Below, piece after piece: positions 34,557 through 42,284 of a DNA stretch of 64,000 nt; position 1 is the stretch's first letter, and each line of letters opens with the position of its first letter. A program made the translations under genes and the position numbers. Source of the stretch: Sphaerisporangium sp040683095 (GTDB lineage Bacteria; Actinomycetota; Actinomycetes; Streptosporangiales; Streptosporangiaceae); assembly GCF_040683095.1 (NCBI RefSeq), contig NZ_JBFBCI010000008.1, forward strand, positions 1 to 64,000. Reading direction: 5' to 3'. Under the pieces are notes generated by a model that was not told the origin of the DNA, did not search any database, and saw only the letters and a program-made list of their open reading frames with translations.

Positions 34557-34936
34557 CACCGGGCACGTCCCAGCCAGATCAACTCCCACAGATCCGCCAC
34601 CTGCACGTGCGGCATCCGGGCAGTCTGAACCGTCATCGGGCCGGAACCTGTCCGTTCAGCCGTCGTCAGATCGGGGCCTGTCCCTTGAACCGCACCCGCG
34701 CCGGGACCTCTTTGTTGAACGGCCGCTGGGCCGGGACCCGTCCGTTCGATGTAGCCCTGTCCACCGGCCGCGACCAGGTAGTACACCACAGGCCTGCACT
34801 CACACGTCCACCGCAGCACCCTCCGCCGGTCCTCGGCTTGAGTCGCGGCCTGCCACTGGACTTGTACGCAATCCGGCTGCGGCTCCAGCACATGAGGCCC
34901 GTGCCCGGCGCTGCCGTCCGTCGCGCTGAGCGTCAC
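34556..34936 (-). CDS. Unknown small protein in coupled operon
   Basis: A 126-residue protein from GTG 34936, overlapping the stop of the gene before it (GTGA) and running into the next start at 34556. It has a strand-rich first half with a CEC pair (VLRWTCECRPVVYYLVAAGG), a Gly/Thr/Pro repeat-rich middle (about residues 60-100, with GTGPDL- and TGSGP-like units), and a C-terminal helix ending DLWELIWLGRAR. No family recognised. Confidence 0.6.
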   Translation of the reverse strand: MTLSATDGSAGHGPHVLEPQPDCVQVQWQAATQAEDRRRVLRWTCECRPVVYYLVAAGGQGYIERTGPGPAAVQQRGPGAGAVQGTGPDLTTAERTGSGPMTVQTARMPHVQVADLWELIWLGRAR

Positions 34937-35493
34937 AGCACTTCACCCCGCCTCGCCCCACCGACCACCACGGCGCAGTCGCCGCACATCATCACGCCCG
35001 GCATCCAGATCACCCGCGACCCGGAGATGCCGGCCACCCTGACCTGAGCCGTGCACGCCGCAGTGGCCACCGCTCCGGGAACGGCAGACGACCAGGGCAC
35101 GGCGTGCTCGGTCCTGGACGGGACGACGAACGCGACCGCGTACAACGGCCCGTCACCTCCCGTCGTGCAGGAGCCCGACAGTTCCCCCGGCCGCCCGGTG
35201 ACGCGCGGGAAGTAGCCGCCCACCGAGATCCGCGCGTCCGGCCCCAATCCGTACGGGTCACGCCACCCGGCCTCGGACGCAGCGGCTTCGACGGGCTCGA
35301 CGGACTCGACGGACTCCACAGACCGGACGCACTCCACAGACCGGACGGACTCGACGGGCTCGACGGCCTGGACAGGCGGGACGGACTCCACAGATCGGAC
35401 CGACTCCAGAGAGTGGAGAGGCTCCCGAGAGCGGACGGATTCGACGGGCTCGCAGGCGTGCGTGCCGGAACCGCTCACGCCACCCACGCCCAC
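34933..35493 (-). CDS. Unknown protein with long SVRSVE-type repeat
   Basis: A 186-residue protein from ATG 35493, overlapping both neighbours. Residues about 18-70 are a repeat of SVES, SVRS and PVE units (for example ESVRSVESVPPVQAVEPVE). They are encoded by reiterated GACGGACTC and CACAGACCGGACG blocks. The C-terminal 110 residues look globular, with GVMMCGDCAVVVGG near the end, possibly a small metal or disulfide site. The repeat is probably recent, since DNA copies are near-identical. Function unknown. Confidence 0.6.
   Translation of the reverse strand: MGVGGVSGSGTHACEPVESVRSREPLHSLESVRSVESVPPVQAVEPVESVRSVECVRSVESVESVEPVEAAASEAGWRDPYGLGPDARISVGGYFPRVTGRPGELSGSCTTGGDGPLYAVAFVVPSRTEHAVPWSSAVPGAVATAACTAQVRVAGISGSRVIWMPGVMMCGDCAVVVGGARRGEVL
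35289..35453. repeat. Imperfect tandem repeats (9- and 21-base units)
   Basis: Reiterated GACGGACTC/GACGGGCTC and TCCACAGACCGGACG-type units fill this interval on the plus strand. They keep one frame open on the minus strand (the SVRSVE repeat). Spacing is too short and irregular for a CRISPR array. Confidence 0.85.
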
Positions 35494-35768
35494 GATCGCC
35501 CCAAACCCGCCATCGCCCCCAACTCGGCCTCACGCATCAGCTCGCGCAGTTCCTCGACCGAGCCCGCCTCGACCCTCAGCGGCTGCGGAGCCCGCCACGT
35601 CGCAATCGCAACGAACCGCCGACTCCCCACCCCGTACGACACGAACCACCCCGGCTCCATCTGGTCGACCTGCGAGGCCGCCGCCTTCTTGGCCGGATCC
35701 CAGCTCCGCGGCTCCACCCGCACCTGCGGCCCACCGACCCTGTGCCGCCCCGGTTCCCGCCCGCTCAC
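35475..35768 (-). CDS. Unknown 97-residue protein in coupled operon
   Basis: From GTG 35768 (overlapping the previous stop as GTGA) to 35475. It contains DQMEPGWFVSYGVGSRRFVA and IATWRAPQPLRVEAGSVEEL, then a helix (LRELMREAELGAMAGL). The Trp- and Arg-rich strands resemble short proteins of actinobacterial XRE-associated clusters that may bind or mask partners. No specific function is recognised. Confidence 0.62.
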   Translation of the reverse strand: MSGREPGRHRVGGPQVRVEPRSWDPAKKAAASQVDQMEPGWFVSYGVGSRRFVAIATWRAPQPLRVEAGSVEELRELMREAELGAMAGLGRSWAWVA

Positions 35769-36223
35769 GCTGCCGCTCCATGCCGGTACGGCTCAGATCG
35801 GAACGGCACGCGTTGGTAGGGCTCCGGTCGATATGGCGCGGGTTGGCAGGGCTCTCGTTGGTACGGCTCGCGCCGACTGGCCGTAGGTATGGCCGGGAAG
35901 CGGCCGCCGTCGGGCGAGGCGGCAGCCAGGACGGGCCGCACATGCCTGCCGGGCCGTGAACTGGCGGGCGACTCCGTGACCAGCGAACGTACGGGCGCGG
36001 CCGCCGGAAGGGAGGCGCACAGGCCCAGACGTCGCCGCGCGTCCAGCCGAGCGCGCGTCTGGGCGAGGGTCGGCTGCTCCCACTGGTGGTGACGGCGGTG
36101 CGGGAGGCTGGAGGCGTCGTGGGCGTACGGCGGATGTCCACACCAGCGGCACCCGAGCGGCAACGGCGGAGCATCCGCGCCCCAGCGGACGCGGATGACG
36201 CGAATGTCTCTAGTCATGGACAT
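35765..36223 (-). CDS. Unknown protein with CxxCG-H knuckle, first gene of coupled operon
   Basis: A 152-residue protein; ATG 36223 or ATG 36217. Near the N-terminus it has LPLGCRWCGHPPYAHD, a zinc-knuckle-like Cys pair followed by His residues, then a basic helix (RARLDARRRLGLC). The C-terminal 50 residues are repeats of YQREPxxPxPYRPEP type, again from DNA reiteration. It is divergent from the XRE-TPR regulator at 36414, which is the likely controller of the operon. A regulatory or nucleic-acid-binding role is possible. Confidence 0.62.
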   Translation of the reverse strand: MSMTRDIRVIRVRWGADAPPLPLGCRWCGHPPYAHDASSLPHRRHHQWEQPTLAQTRARLDARRRLGLCASLPAAAPVRSLVTESPASSRPGRHVRPVLAAASPDGGRFPAIPTASRREPYQREPCQPAPYRPEPYQRVPFRSEPYRHGAAA

Positions 36224-36413
36224 GGGTCAGGAGGACCTTCCCAATCAGGGGTGCCCGCCGGGCGTTCGTACCATCTCGGCGGCTTTCCGCTTCTTTGGCG
36301 GGGGCGAGGATTTCGCCTATGGCATTGCCATCATTAGGGCTGACCGGGAGTGCCTGAAGAGGTTTAATTCTGGAGAGTGACAACCCAGATACGCCCAGGA
36401 ATCGGAGGCCCGC

Positions 36414-37733
36414 ATGCCGCGTCGTGCTGAACCGGTAGACCCGGCGGCTTCCTCATGGCATCTGCTGGGCGCCACCCTGCGGCACTGGCGTGACGATATG
36501 GCCAAGCTCACTCAGCAGGAAACGGCGGCACGGGCTTTGTGCGATGGCGGTGACCTGTCCAAGTGGGAGCGTGGGCTGGCACGTCCGCAGGCGGACACCG
36601 TCGCCCGTCTCGACGCTCTCTTTGGCGCAGACGGACAACTCGTCGCACTGCATGCAAATGCTGTCGAGCTAGAACGACTACGGGCACGTACTCTCGAAAA
36701 GGAAGTCCCGGTCCGGGATGAGGAGGGCGATATGCACCGACGTACCGCAATGCGGCTAATCGCCGCTATCAGTGCCGGAGTGGCGATCCCACCCGGGACG
36801 CTCGAAGCCCTGACCTCTGGTGTGGAACGTGCCGCCGTTGATCATCAGCGCCTGGGTGTTGAAGATTGGGAAGAGATCGCTTGGGAGCACGCGCATAACT
36901 GGGTGGTCAGTTCTCCCGGCTCATTGATCGGCGCCGTGACGATGGACATTGCGGAGATCTCCCGCCTTCTCGAACGAAACCCGTCTCCGGTCATGCGCGA
37001 CGGATTGCTACGCACGAGTGCCCAGCTCGGAACCATCCTCGCGGTGGAACTCGGCGACGTGGGAGAGAACAGCGGGAACTCGCTCACCATGTGGCGCATG
37101 GCCCGCCGTGCCGCCGACGCCTCCGGAGATCGCGGTCTGCGTGTCTGGGTGCGCGCGCGGGAAGCCTACTTCGGGGCCTTCGCGAACCGGCCCCTTGCGG
37201 TTGTCGACCGGCTTGCCGACGATGCCATACGGATCGCCGACGGCAAGCCCGGTGCCGGGCTCGTCAGGGCGACCAATGCGAAAGCTATGATCTCGGCCAT
37301 GCTGGGTGACGCCGGTCGGACCCGTGCCGCGCTGGACGACCTCGACAAGGCGTTCGAGCTCCTGCCGGACGACGTCAACAGTGACCACACATCTCCCATC
37401 TGGGGCTACCCAGAACGTAACCATCACTGGCACCACGCATGCGTGTCGGCGCTCATCGGAGACACCCGGAAAGCATCTCAGGCGATAGAGCAGGCCCTCG
37501 CTCTTTTCCCCGCAGATCATCACGGTGACATCGCCAACGTTCACATGGCACGCGCCCTGACCCTCGTCCACGATCGAGACGTGGCGGACGGCCTTGACGA
37601 TGCCCTTGTGGTAGCGCAGACCTACCCGCTCAGCGCGACCCGCCGCCGTATCGCGAACCAGATCGTCAATGCCCTGCCGGACAAGGCTCATAGCCTCCCC
37701 GCCGCCCAGGAACTACGCACCCTCACCGCGTGA
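36414..37733 (+). CDS. XRE-family regulator with TPR-like C-terminus
   Basis: A 439-residue regulator. The N-terminal helix-turn-helix (about residues 18-75) reads LGATLRHWRDDMAKLTQQET, then GGDLSKWERGLARPQADTVA. After a linker (EKEVPVRDEEGDMHRRTAMR), about 300 residues form helical hairpins resembling tetratricopeptide repeats (MWRMARRAADASGDRGLRVW; ALDDLDKAFELLPDDV; ASQAIEQALALFPADHHGD). Actinobacteria use such proteins as peptide- or protein-responsive switches. It is divergent from the five-gene coupled operon, which it probably regulates. A terminator-like hairpin follows at 37822. Confidence 0.85.
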   Translation: MPRRAEPVDPAASSWHLLGATLRHWRDDMAKLTQQETAARALCDGGDLSKWERGLARPQADTVARLDALFGADGQLVALHANAVELERLRARTLEKEVPVRDEEGDMHRRTAMRLIAAISAGVAIPPGTLEALTSGVERAAVDHQRLGVEDWEEIAWEHAHNWVVSSPGSLIGAVTMDIAEISRLLERNPSPVMRDGLLRTSAQLGTILAVELGDVGENSGNSLTMWRMARRAADASGDRGLRVWVRAREAYFGAFANRPLAVVDRLADDAIRIADGKPGAGLVRATNAKAMISAMLGDAGRTRAALDDLDKAFELLPDDVNSDHTSPIWGYPERNHHWHHACVSALIGDTRKASQAIEQALALFPADHHGDIANVHMARALTLVHDRDVADGLDDALVVAQTYPLSATRRRIANQIVNALPDKAHSLPAAQELRTLTA

Positions 37734-37821
37734 CCTTCCACAAGCGAAACGTCCAAGTGGCAGGGCACTGATCATTTCACCTAACGCCTGGTGGGACTTC
37801 CTCGCTGCCATCCGCTGAACG

Positions 37822-37854
37822 GCGTGGCTCCCCCCATCCGCGACGGAGCCACGC
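37822..37854. terminator. Hairpin terminator after the XRE-TPR gene
   Basis: GCGTGGCTCC pairs perfectly with GGAGCCACGC across a 13-base loop and is followed by AATCATTTCC. It lies 90 bases beyond the regulator's stop. The rest of 37734-38071 holds no gene or clear signal that I can support. Confidence 0.65.
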
Positions 37855-38071
37855 AATCATTTCCGCATGCCTCTCTGCTCACGTGCCTTCGCAAAGGAGC
37901 TTTTGGGAGCCCGGCTCGGCGGATAGTGCTGTGTGACATCGGCCACCCCCTGTCGGGTGCATCTGCCACGCCGGGGTTCGTGGAGGGGGAGCATCGGTGC
38001 GGATATGTATCTGCGGCATCCCCACTTCTGAAGAAGATGGAGACGCCGCAGTCACCCTGACCGGTTAGAGC

Positions 38072-38626
38072 CTATTTTGGCGCTTTCTTGCATAGGCGCG
38101 TTTCCCTGTCGCCGGGGGCGCACAAGGTCATGCCATGTGATATACGCAACGTGTAGAGCTGTGAGTTGCTGCGGTAATACATGACCACTCTGTCGCTAGA
38201 ACCCGTCATCGAGGTTGTCCGCGCGATTTGCAAAACATACTCTGTTGCAGAGTCAGGCCCACAAACCTCGCTTACCGTCTTCACTATGGGTATGCGCTGA
38301 CTGATCAGTGTCTGTCGCTGTCCTACGGGAATAATATCGCTCGGGTGATAGCGGAATGTGTAAGCGACAACGCTCAGACCGCCGCGCCCTCCTTCGAGGT
38401 CGATCTTCTCTACTGTTACGGTCCCCGGCCGGTCGAGACATACGGTGTCGGAACCGAATAGATAGGGGACGTTCTCCTTTGTATTATACAGTCCTATTCT
38501 GTCTTCTCCGGGCCCGCTTGCCAGTTTGGGCGGTGGCGACTGAGGGTTGTGGCGCGTTGAGCATGACAGAATGGAGATGCACAGTATCGATATGGTCACA
38601 CATCGAAGGAGGATGCGAATGTTCAC
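38072..38626 (-). CDS. Putative lipoprotein in a lower-G+C islet
   Basis: A 184-residue protein starting MNIRILLRCVTISILCISIL, with a lipobox-like ILSC directly after. The mature part is beta-rich (TVTVEKIDLEGGRGGLSVVA, then YTFRYHPSDIIPVG) with Cys pairs that may form disulfides (ETRLCKKAPK at the end). Base composition is clearly less GC-rich than in flanking genes, and AT-ending codons are common, which suggests recent acquisition. It lies six bases downstream of the large secreted protein gene, on the same strand. The two are likely co-transcribed and may function together at the cell surface. Confidence 0.75.
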   Translation of the reverse strand: MNIRILLRCVTISILCISILSCSTRHNPQSPPPKLASGPGEDRIGLYNTKENVPYLFGSDTVCLDRPGTVTVEKIDLEGGRGGLSVVAYTFRYHPSDIIPVGQRQTLISQRIPIVKTVSEVCGPDSATEYVLQIARTTSMTGSSDRVVMYYRSNSQLYTLRISHGMTLCAPGDRETRLCKKAPK

Positions 38627-38632
38627 TTTTTC

Positions 38633-40150
38633 TCACGCAGGACGGGCATCGATGATGGAGGATTCTCTGACACTACGTCCGTTGCCGCAGATCTTGGTTC
38701 CAGGAAGACTAATGTCGAGCGTATATTTGGCATTAGCATTGAAGCCGTTTTGGGCCGATGCAGAGAAGCCTAGAATCTCCATTGCCCCGTTAACGGTCGC
38801 GCTACGGCCGTGTGACTTCTCGTAAGTGCCTTGCTCGCTATACAATATGCATTGTTTGCTGAAGTTGCGATGTGTCGCCCAGGATGTTAGGAGTATCGCA
38901 TCGCCTATCGCGTATGGAACCAGCTTTCTCGTCGGATTGTTCTGGCAAGCCGACGCTTTCAGCGCTACGTGCACACCGCCAACCAGCCACTTATTGACAA
39001 CACCCTTACGGGTGTCCTTGGCTTCTCCGCTCACGGTAATAGAGACTGAGCCGCTGGCGCTGTAATTTCCGCTTGCTGTACTCTTGTACCCTACGCTAAT
39101 GGTGTGAGTTGATCCTAAATGCTGCTCTACGGTCGCCTTAGCGCCGAGGTAGTTATAGATTGGTGCGTAAACTTCCCCTTGGTTGTAATATTTTTTCAGT
39201 ATCTTGGTCGCGTATCCGCAGTTCGGGCCAGGGTATCTTGCTGCGGCAAGCCGGCCGGCAGTTATCTCTGCGGTCGTAACTCCAGCGGATTGAATCGCAT
39301 CGGCGGTAGCTTGGAACACGCTGCTCCGCGGTGCTGCCTCTACTGCCTTCGCCGCCAAGACTTCTGCTGCGCCGATCTCTGCGGAGACGGGCGGCATCAC
39401 AGCGGGAGGGGGTTCGTCCTCGGAGGAAGCGGTCGGTCCTCGAGGTGCGTTGATCCACGACGCAGGATTATCGTTAGCGTCCTGAACTGTCGGGTGAGTG
39501 CCTAGATCGACTATGAGCTGAGCTGGCAGAGATGCGCCTGCTTGTTGTGCCTTAGCGCTCGACCAGGAAGGTATTACCGTCGCACCCTGGGCCGTTGCGA
39601 CTACGACATTAAGTGGTTCGGTCTGATCTGCTGTGGTGCCCGCAACTATGTATACGGGATCTCCTAAGTCGCAGCCGTAGGTGACGTCTGGACCGCACAG
39701 TTCTTCACCGCCACCGACGGGTGTGGGGTATTGGGCGGGTAGTGCAGTGGTATCCCATCGTATTTCTTTTTGGTCGTCGGCGATAACGAGTTCGAGGTTG
39801 ACTTCTCCGCCTGCGCCTATATATGCCGATGGCAGAGCAGTTCTGTCGACGTTGATCGAGAATCTGCCGACTGCGTTTGTGCTGGCAGCCGCCACAACCA
39901 AGGTGGGGAGGGTCCCGCCTTCGGGCGTACTCTCGATAGCTGCTGCATTGGAATGAGCTACAGCCACCACATCGGCGCCGGAGACGGCGGTGCCGTCCCG
40001 CCCGACCACGCCGCTTATCGCAGATTGCGTCGTCATGCCGATGTAGGGAAAGTTCACGGTGTCTGCCTGACTTGCCTGTGGAGGAATGATCACCCCACTT
40101 GCTAAGACCATTGCGCCGATAGTTGTGCGTAACCCTAGTTTCCTGCGCAT
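38633..40150 (-). CDS. Large secreted protein of unknown function, lower G+C
   Basis: A 505-residue protein. I start at ATG 40150 (MRRKLGLRTTIGAMVLASGV), with AAGGAG six bases before; ATG 40156 is an alternative. A signal peptide is followed by cleavage near SQA-DTV. Residues about 40-150 resemble a carboxypeptidase-regulatory-like beta sandwich (ISGVVGRDGTAVSGADVVAV). A Pro/Ala linker follows, then a C-terminal beta-rich domain of about 190 residues with several Cys and Asn-rich strands (TISVGYKSTASGNYSASGSV). Codon use is atypical for the region. I know no family function; an extracellular binding or toxin-like role is open. A consensus promoter lies upstream. Confidence 0.78.
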   Translation of the reverse strand: MRRKLGLRTTIGAMVLASGVIIPPQASQADTVNFPYIGMTTQSAISGVVGRDGTAVSGADVVAVAHSNAAAIESTPEGGTLPTLVVAAASTNAVGRFSINVDRTALPSAYIGAGGEVNLELVIADDQKEIRWDTTALPAQYPTPVGGGEELCGPDVTYGCDLGDPVYIVAGTTADQTEPLNVVVATAQGATVIPSWSSAKAQQAGASLPAQLIVDLGTHPTVQDANDNPASWINAPRGPTASSEDEPPPAVMPPVSAEIGAAEVLAAKAVEAAPRSSVFQATADAIQSAGVTTAEITAGRLAAARYPGPNCGYATKILKKYYNQGEVYAPIYNYLGAKATVEQHLGSTHTISVGYKSTASGNYSASGSVSITVSGEAKDTRKGVVNKWLVGGVHVALKASACQNNPTRKLVPYAIGDAILLTSWATHRNFSKQCILYSEQGTYEKSHGRSATVNGAMEILGFSASAQNGFNANAKYTLDISLPGTKICGNGRSVRESSIIDARPA

Positions 40151-40179
40151 CTCCATCTCCTTCCGTGGGTCGAATTGCA

Positions 40180-40208
40180 ATTGGATGACATCAACTAGTA
40201 AATGTCAA
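40180..40208 (-). promoter_or_regulatory. Promoter of the secreted-protein/lipoprotein pair
   Basis: On the minus strand TTGACA (40208-40203) is followed after 17 bases by TCCAAT (40185-40180), 30 bases before the start codon. The -35 element is perfect, and the local DNA is AT-rich. Confidence 0.55.
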
Positions 40209-40416
40209 GCAAGTCATCTGGAAAGTCGCAGTCCGCGTTTCTTTGGCAACTCCGCGTGATTTTTCTATCGGCATGTACGTGTTTTCCACGATGCACATCC
40301 GCAGACTCATCTGCTATCGCCGCCACGACGTAGACCAGAGGCACATGCCCTCCGAAATGCGGGCAGCGCAGGGGGCCGGTCGGTATTCGCCCGGATTGAA
40401 CCCAAAGAACGATCAT
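40195..40416 (-). CDS. Possible small protein upstream of the secreted-protein gene
   Basis: A 73-codon frame from ATG 40416. It contains HVPLVYVVAAIADESADVHR and a Cys/Asp-rich end (SCQRNADCDFPDDLLDIY). Composition matches the neighbouring low-G+C genes. There is no ribosome site and it overlaps the promoter of the next gene, so it may be chance. Confidence 0.3.
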   Translation of the reverse strand: MIVLWVQSGRIPTGPLRCPHFGGHVPLVYVVAAIADESADVHRGKHVHADRKITRSCQRNADCDFPDDLLDIY

Positions 40417-40513
40417 GGGCGTTGTGGCTCGACATGGTTTGGGTCCGTGTGTCTGAGTACGTGCTTAATGATCCGATTGTGCTCACTGTGGTGCCTGTTC
40501 GGCCGCACAAAGA

Positions 40514-40850
40514 TCAGGAGCGGGTCTGGTGGTGTCGGAGGATGGCCTTCGCCAGGGCGGTGGGTGTGGCCCTGGTGGTGTCCAGCGTCAGGTCGTACGT
40601 GGTTACGTGGGTGTGGACGGTGCGGAGGTGGCCGCGGGCGAGGCCGGGTTCGGTGCCGCGTGCCGCCTCTCGTTGTTCGGCCACTTCCAGGGGGCAGGTC
40701 ACGGCTACGAGCAGTACGTCCAGGTCGGCCAGCGCGTCCATCCATACCGGCAGCAGGTCAGGGGTCGGGAGCATTTCGTCGATGACGAGGTCGTCGCCGG
40801 CGCTGCAGCATGCGAGGCGTCTTCTCGGTGAGTACCCTGACAGGAGAGGT
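40514..40850 (-). pseudogene. 3' part of a chloramphenicol-phosphotransferase-like gene
   Basis: The minus strand reads RRLACCSAGDDLVIDEMLPT, then PDLLPVWMDALADLDVLLVA, VTCPLEVAEQREAARGTEPG and a C-terminal TLDTTRATPTALAKAILR helix. This matches the last two thirds of CPT-like kinases that phosphorylate hydroxyl groups of antibiotics or sugars. The P-loop is missing here, but its expected start is found 2.6 kb away on the same strand (43440-43508). The gene is therefore split by inserted DNA and has lost its middle. The upstream limit is approximate. Confidence 0.72.
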
Positions 40851-40910
40851 GACGAGGCCGGCCGCGTGCGAGCGCCGCTCGTTCGGCTGAGGCGAGCTGT
40901 CTGGCTGGCG

Positions 40911-42155
40911 ATGAGCACCAGGATGGATGACATGAGCGCCCTCGCAACTTCGCGGCGCCTCCTCGCGCGCGATGTCCTTCGCGCGGCCGTGACGACTGGG
41001 CTCACGGTCGTGCTCGTCATGCTGGGGGCGTTCTCGCTGTCCGGGTCGGGCGACCGGGTGACCGACGTGCTCGCATCGTGGTGGCCTGTGCTCCTCCTCC
41101 TCGTGCTGCAGGGCGTCGCGCTGGTCTGGTCGACGAGGGCGCCCGCGGTCGTACTCGTGATCGTGGCCGTGACACCGTTCTGCACCGCGTTCCTCGACGT
41201 CGCACAGATCTCCACCGTGACGACGATTCCGATCATGGTGGCCGCGTACCTGGCCGGCACACGGAGCGATGGGGCACCGCTGCGAAGCGGCGTTCTCGCC
41301 GCGGCGGTCGCCGTGACCGCGAAGGCGCTCATCGGCGCCCTGCAGTCGATGCCGCCGTTGTTCGCCGTGCTCACCTCGATCGCGCAGCTTCTCCTCGTGC
41401 TCGGCGTGCCCCTGGTGATCGCGTTCGTCGTCGTCGCGCGCCGGCGCCTGGTGATCGCGCTCCGTGCCGAGAAGGAGGCGCTCGAGCGGATGCAAGAGGC
41501 CCTTCTGCAGACCGCGATCGCTCAGGAGCGCGCCGGGATCGCACGGGAGTTGCACGACATCGCCGCGCATCACATGTCAGGGATCGCGATCATGTGCGCC
41601 GCCGTCGAGCGCCAGGTCGACACCGAGCCCGATGCGGCCAAGGCCGGCCTGCGGCAGATCAGAACGCAGAGTCGGCTTGTGCTCGGTGACCTCCGGCAGG
41701 TGGTCGGCCTGCTTCGCGGGGGCGCTGAGCGCGGCGTCGAAACCCACCGGATCGACGCCGTCCGAGACCTCGTCGCCACCAGCGCGGCGGACGGTGAATC
41801 GGTGGATCTTCACGTCACGACGCGATCCAAGCACTCAGCTGTCGGAGACGATCTCGGCCCGCTCGCCCACCTCGCGGGCTACCGCATGGTGCAGGAGTCG
41901 CTCGCGAACGCCGCGCGTCACGCGCCCGGCGCCCGGCGCGAGGTGCATGTCGATGACACCGCACCGGCGTCGCTGCTGATCACCGTGGGTAACGGCCCCG
42001 CAGCGCATGCCCCCGACCCTGAACCGACCGAGGGCTTCGGCCTGCGAGGTGAAATCCCACCTGGCGCGCATGCTCCCCAAGATCGGGGTGCGCTCACGGC
42101 TCCAGGCGGTCGTGTGGGCGTATCAGAACCGCATCGTCCGGGTGCCCGACAGTGA
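40911..42155 (+). CDS. Sensor histidine kinase with damaged C-terminus
   Basis: ATG 40911, 40923 or 40932 could start this protein. About five membrane helices (for example TGLTVVLVMLGAFSLSGSG and LLLVLQGVALVWST) precede a HisKA_3 motif (RELHDIAAHHMSGIAIM) and an N-box (GYRMVQESLANAARHAPG). At GFGLRG the sequence should continue MxERxxxxGG. Instead, at about 42046, it switches to another gene's DNA, read out of frame to 42155 (EIPPGAHAPQDRGALTAPGG). The joined DNA is the end of a LuxR-type response regulator. A deletion has thus fused the kinase to the regulator tail, removing the ATP-lid G-box. The kinase is probably inactive. Confidence 0.75.
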   Translation: MSTRMDDMSALATSRRLLARDVLRAAVTTGLTVVLVMLGAFSLSGSGDRVTDVLASWWPVLLLLVLQGVALVWSTRAPAVVLVIVAVTPFCTAFLDVAQISTVTTIPIMVAAYLAGTRSDGAPLRSGVLAAAVAVTAKALIGALQSMPPLFAVLTSIAQLLLVLGVPLVIAFVVVARRRLVIALRAEKEALERMQEALLQTAIAQERAGIARELHDIAAHHMSGIAIMCAAVERQVDTEPDAAKAGLRQIRTQSRLVLGDLRQVVGLLRGGAERGVETHRIDAVRDLVATSAADGESVDLHVTTRSKHSAVGDDLGPLAHLAGYRMVQESLANAARHAPGARREVHVDDTAPASLLITVGNGPAAHAPDPEPTEGFGLRGEIPPGAHAPQDRGALTAPGGRVGVSEPHRPGARQ

Positions 42156-42192
42156 TAACCCCGCACCTGCATCGAAAGACGCAATGCCGTGA
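42046..42192 (+). pseudogene. C-terminal helix-turn-helix remnant of a response regulator
   Basis: In the frame ending at TGA 42190-42192 the DNA encodes EVKSHLARMLPKIGVRSRLQ then AVVWAYQNRIVRVPDSD, the recognition helix and tail of a NarL-type regulator. Everything upstream, including receiver domain and first helices, is gone and replaced by the kinase gene. It marks the right edge of a deletion in a kinase-regulator pair. Confidence 0.75.
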
Positions 42193-42284
42193 TTTCGTCC
42201 TAAAGCCGCTCGTCTCGGTGAGATGCGATTTCTAGCATCGACGGCGGTGGGAGACGCCCACTGTTCGAACATGTGGAGATCGTG

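Noticed and set aside
35289..35453. Possible CRISPR or iteron array
   Set aside because: Units are 9-21 bases, adjacent and coding; no spacer structure or replication gene.
34176..36223. Prophage or plasmid-integration origin for the small-gene operon
   Set aside because: No integrase, capsid, terminase large subunit or att-flanked tRNA seen; only the double HTH protein is phage-like.
36195..36380. 61-codon plus-strand frame before the XRE-TPR gene
   Set aside because: Overlaps the divergent gene start and has no ribosome site; more likely the intergenic control region.
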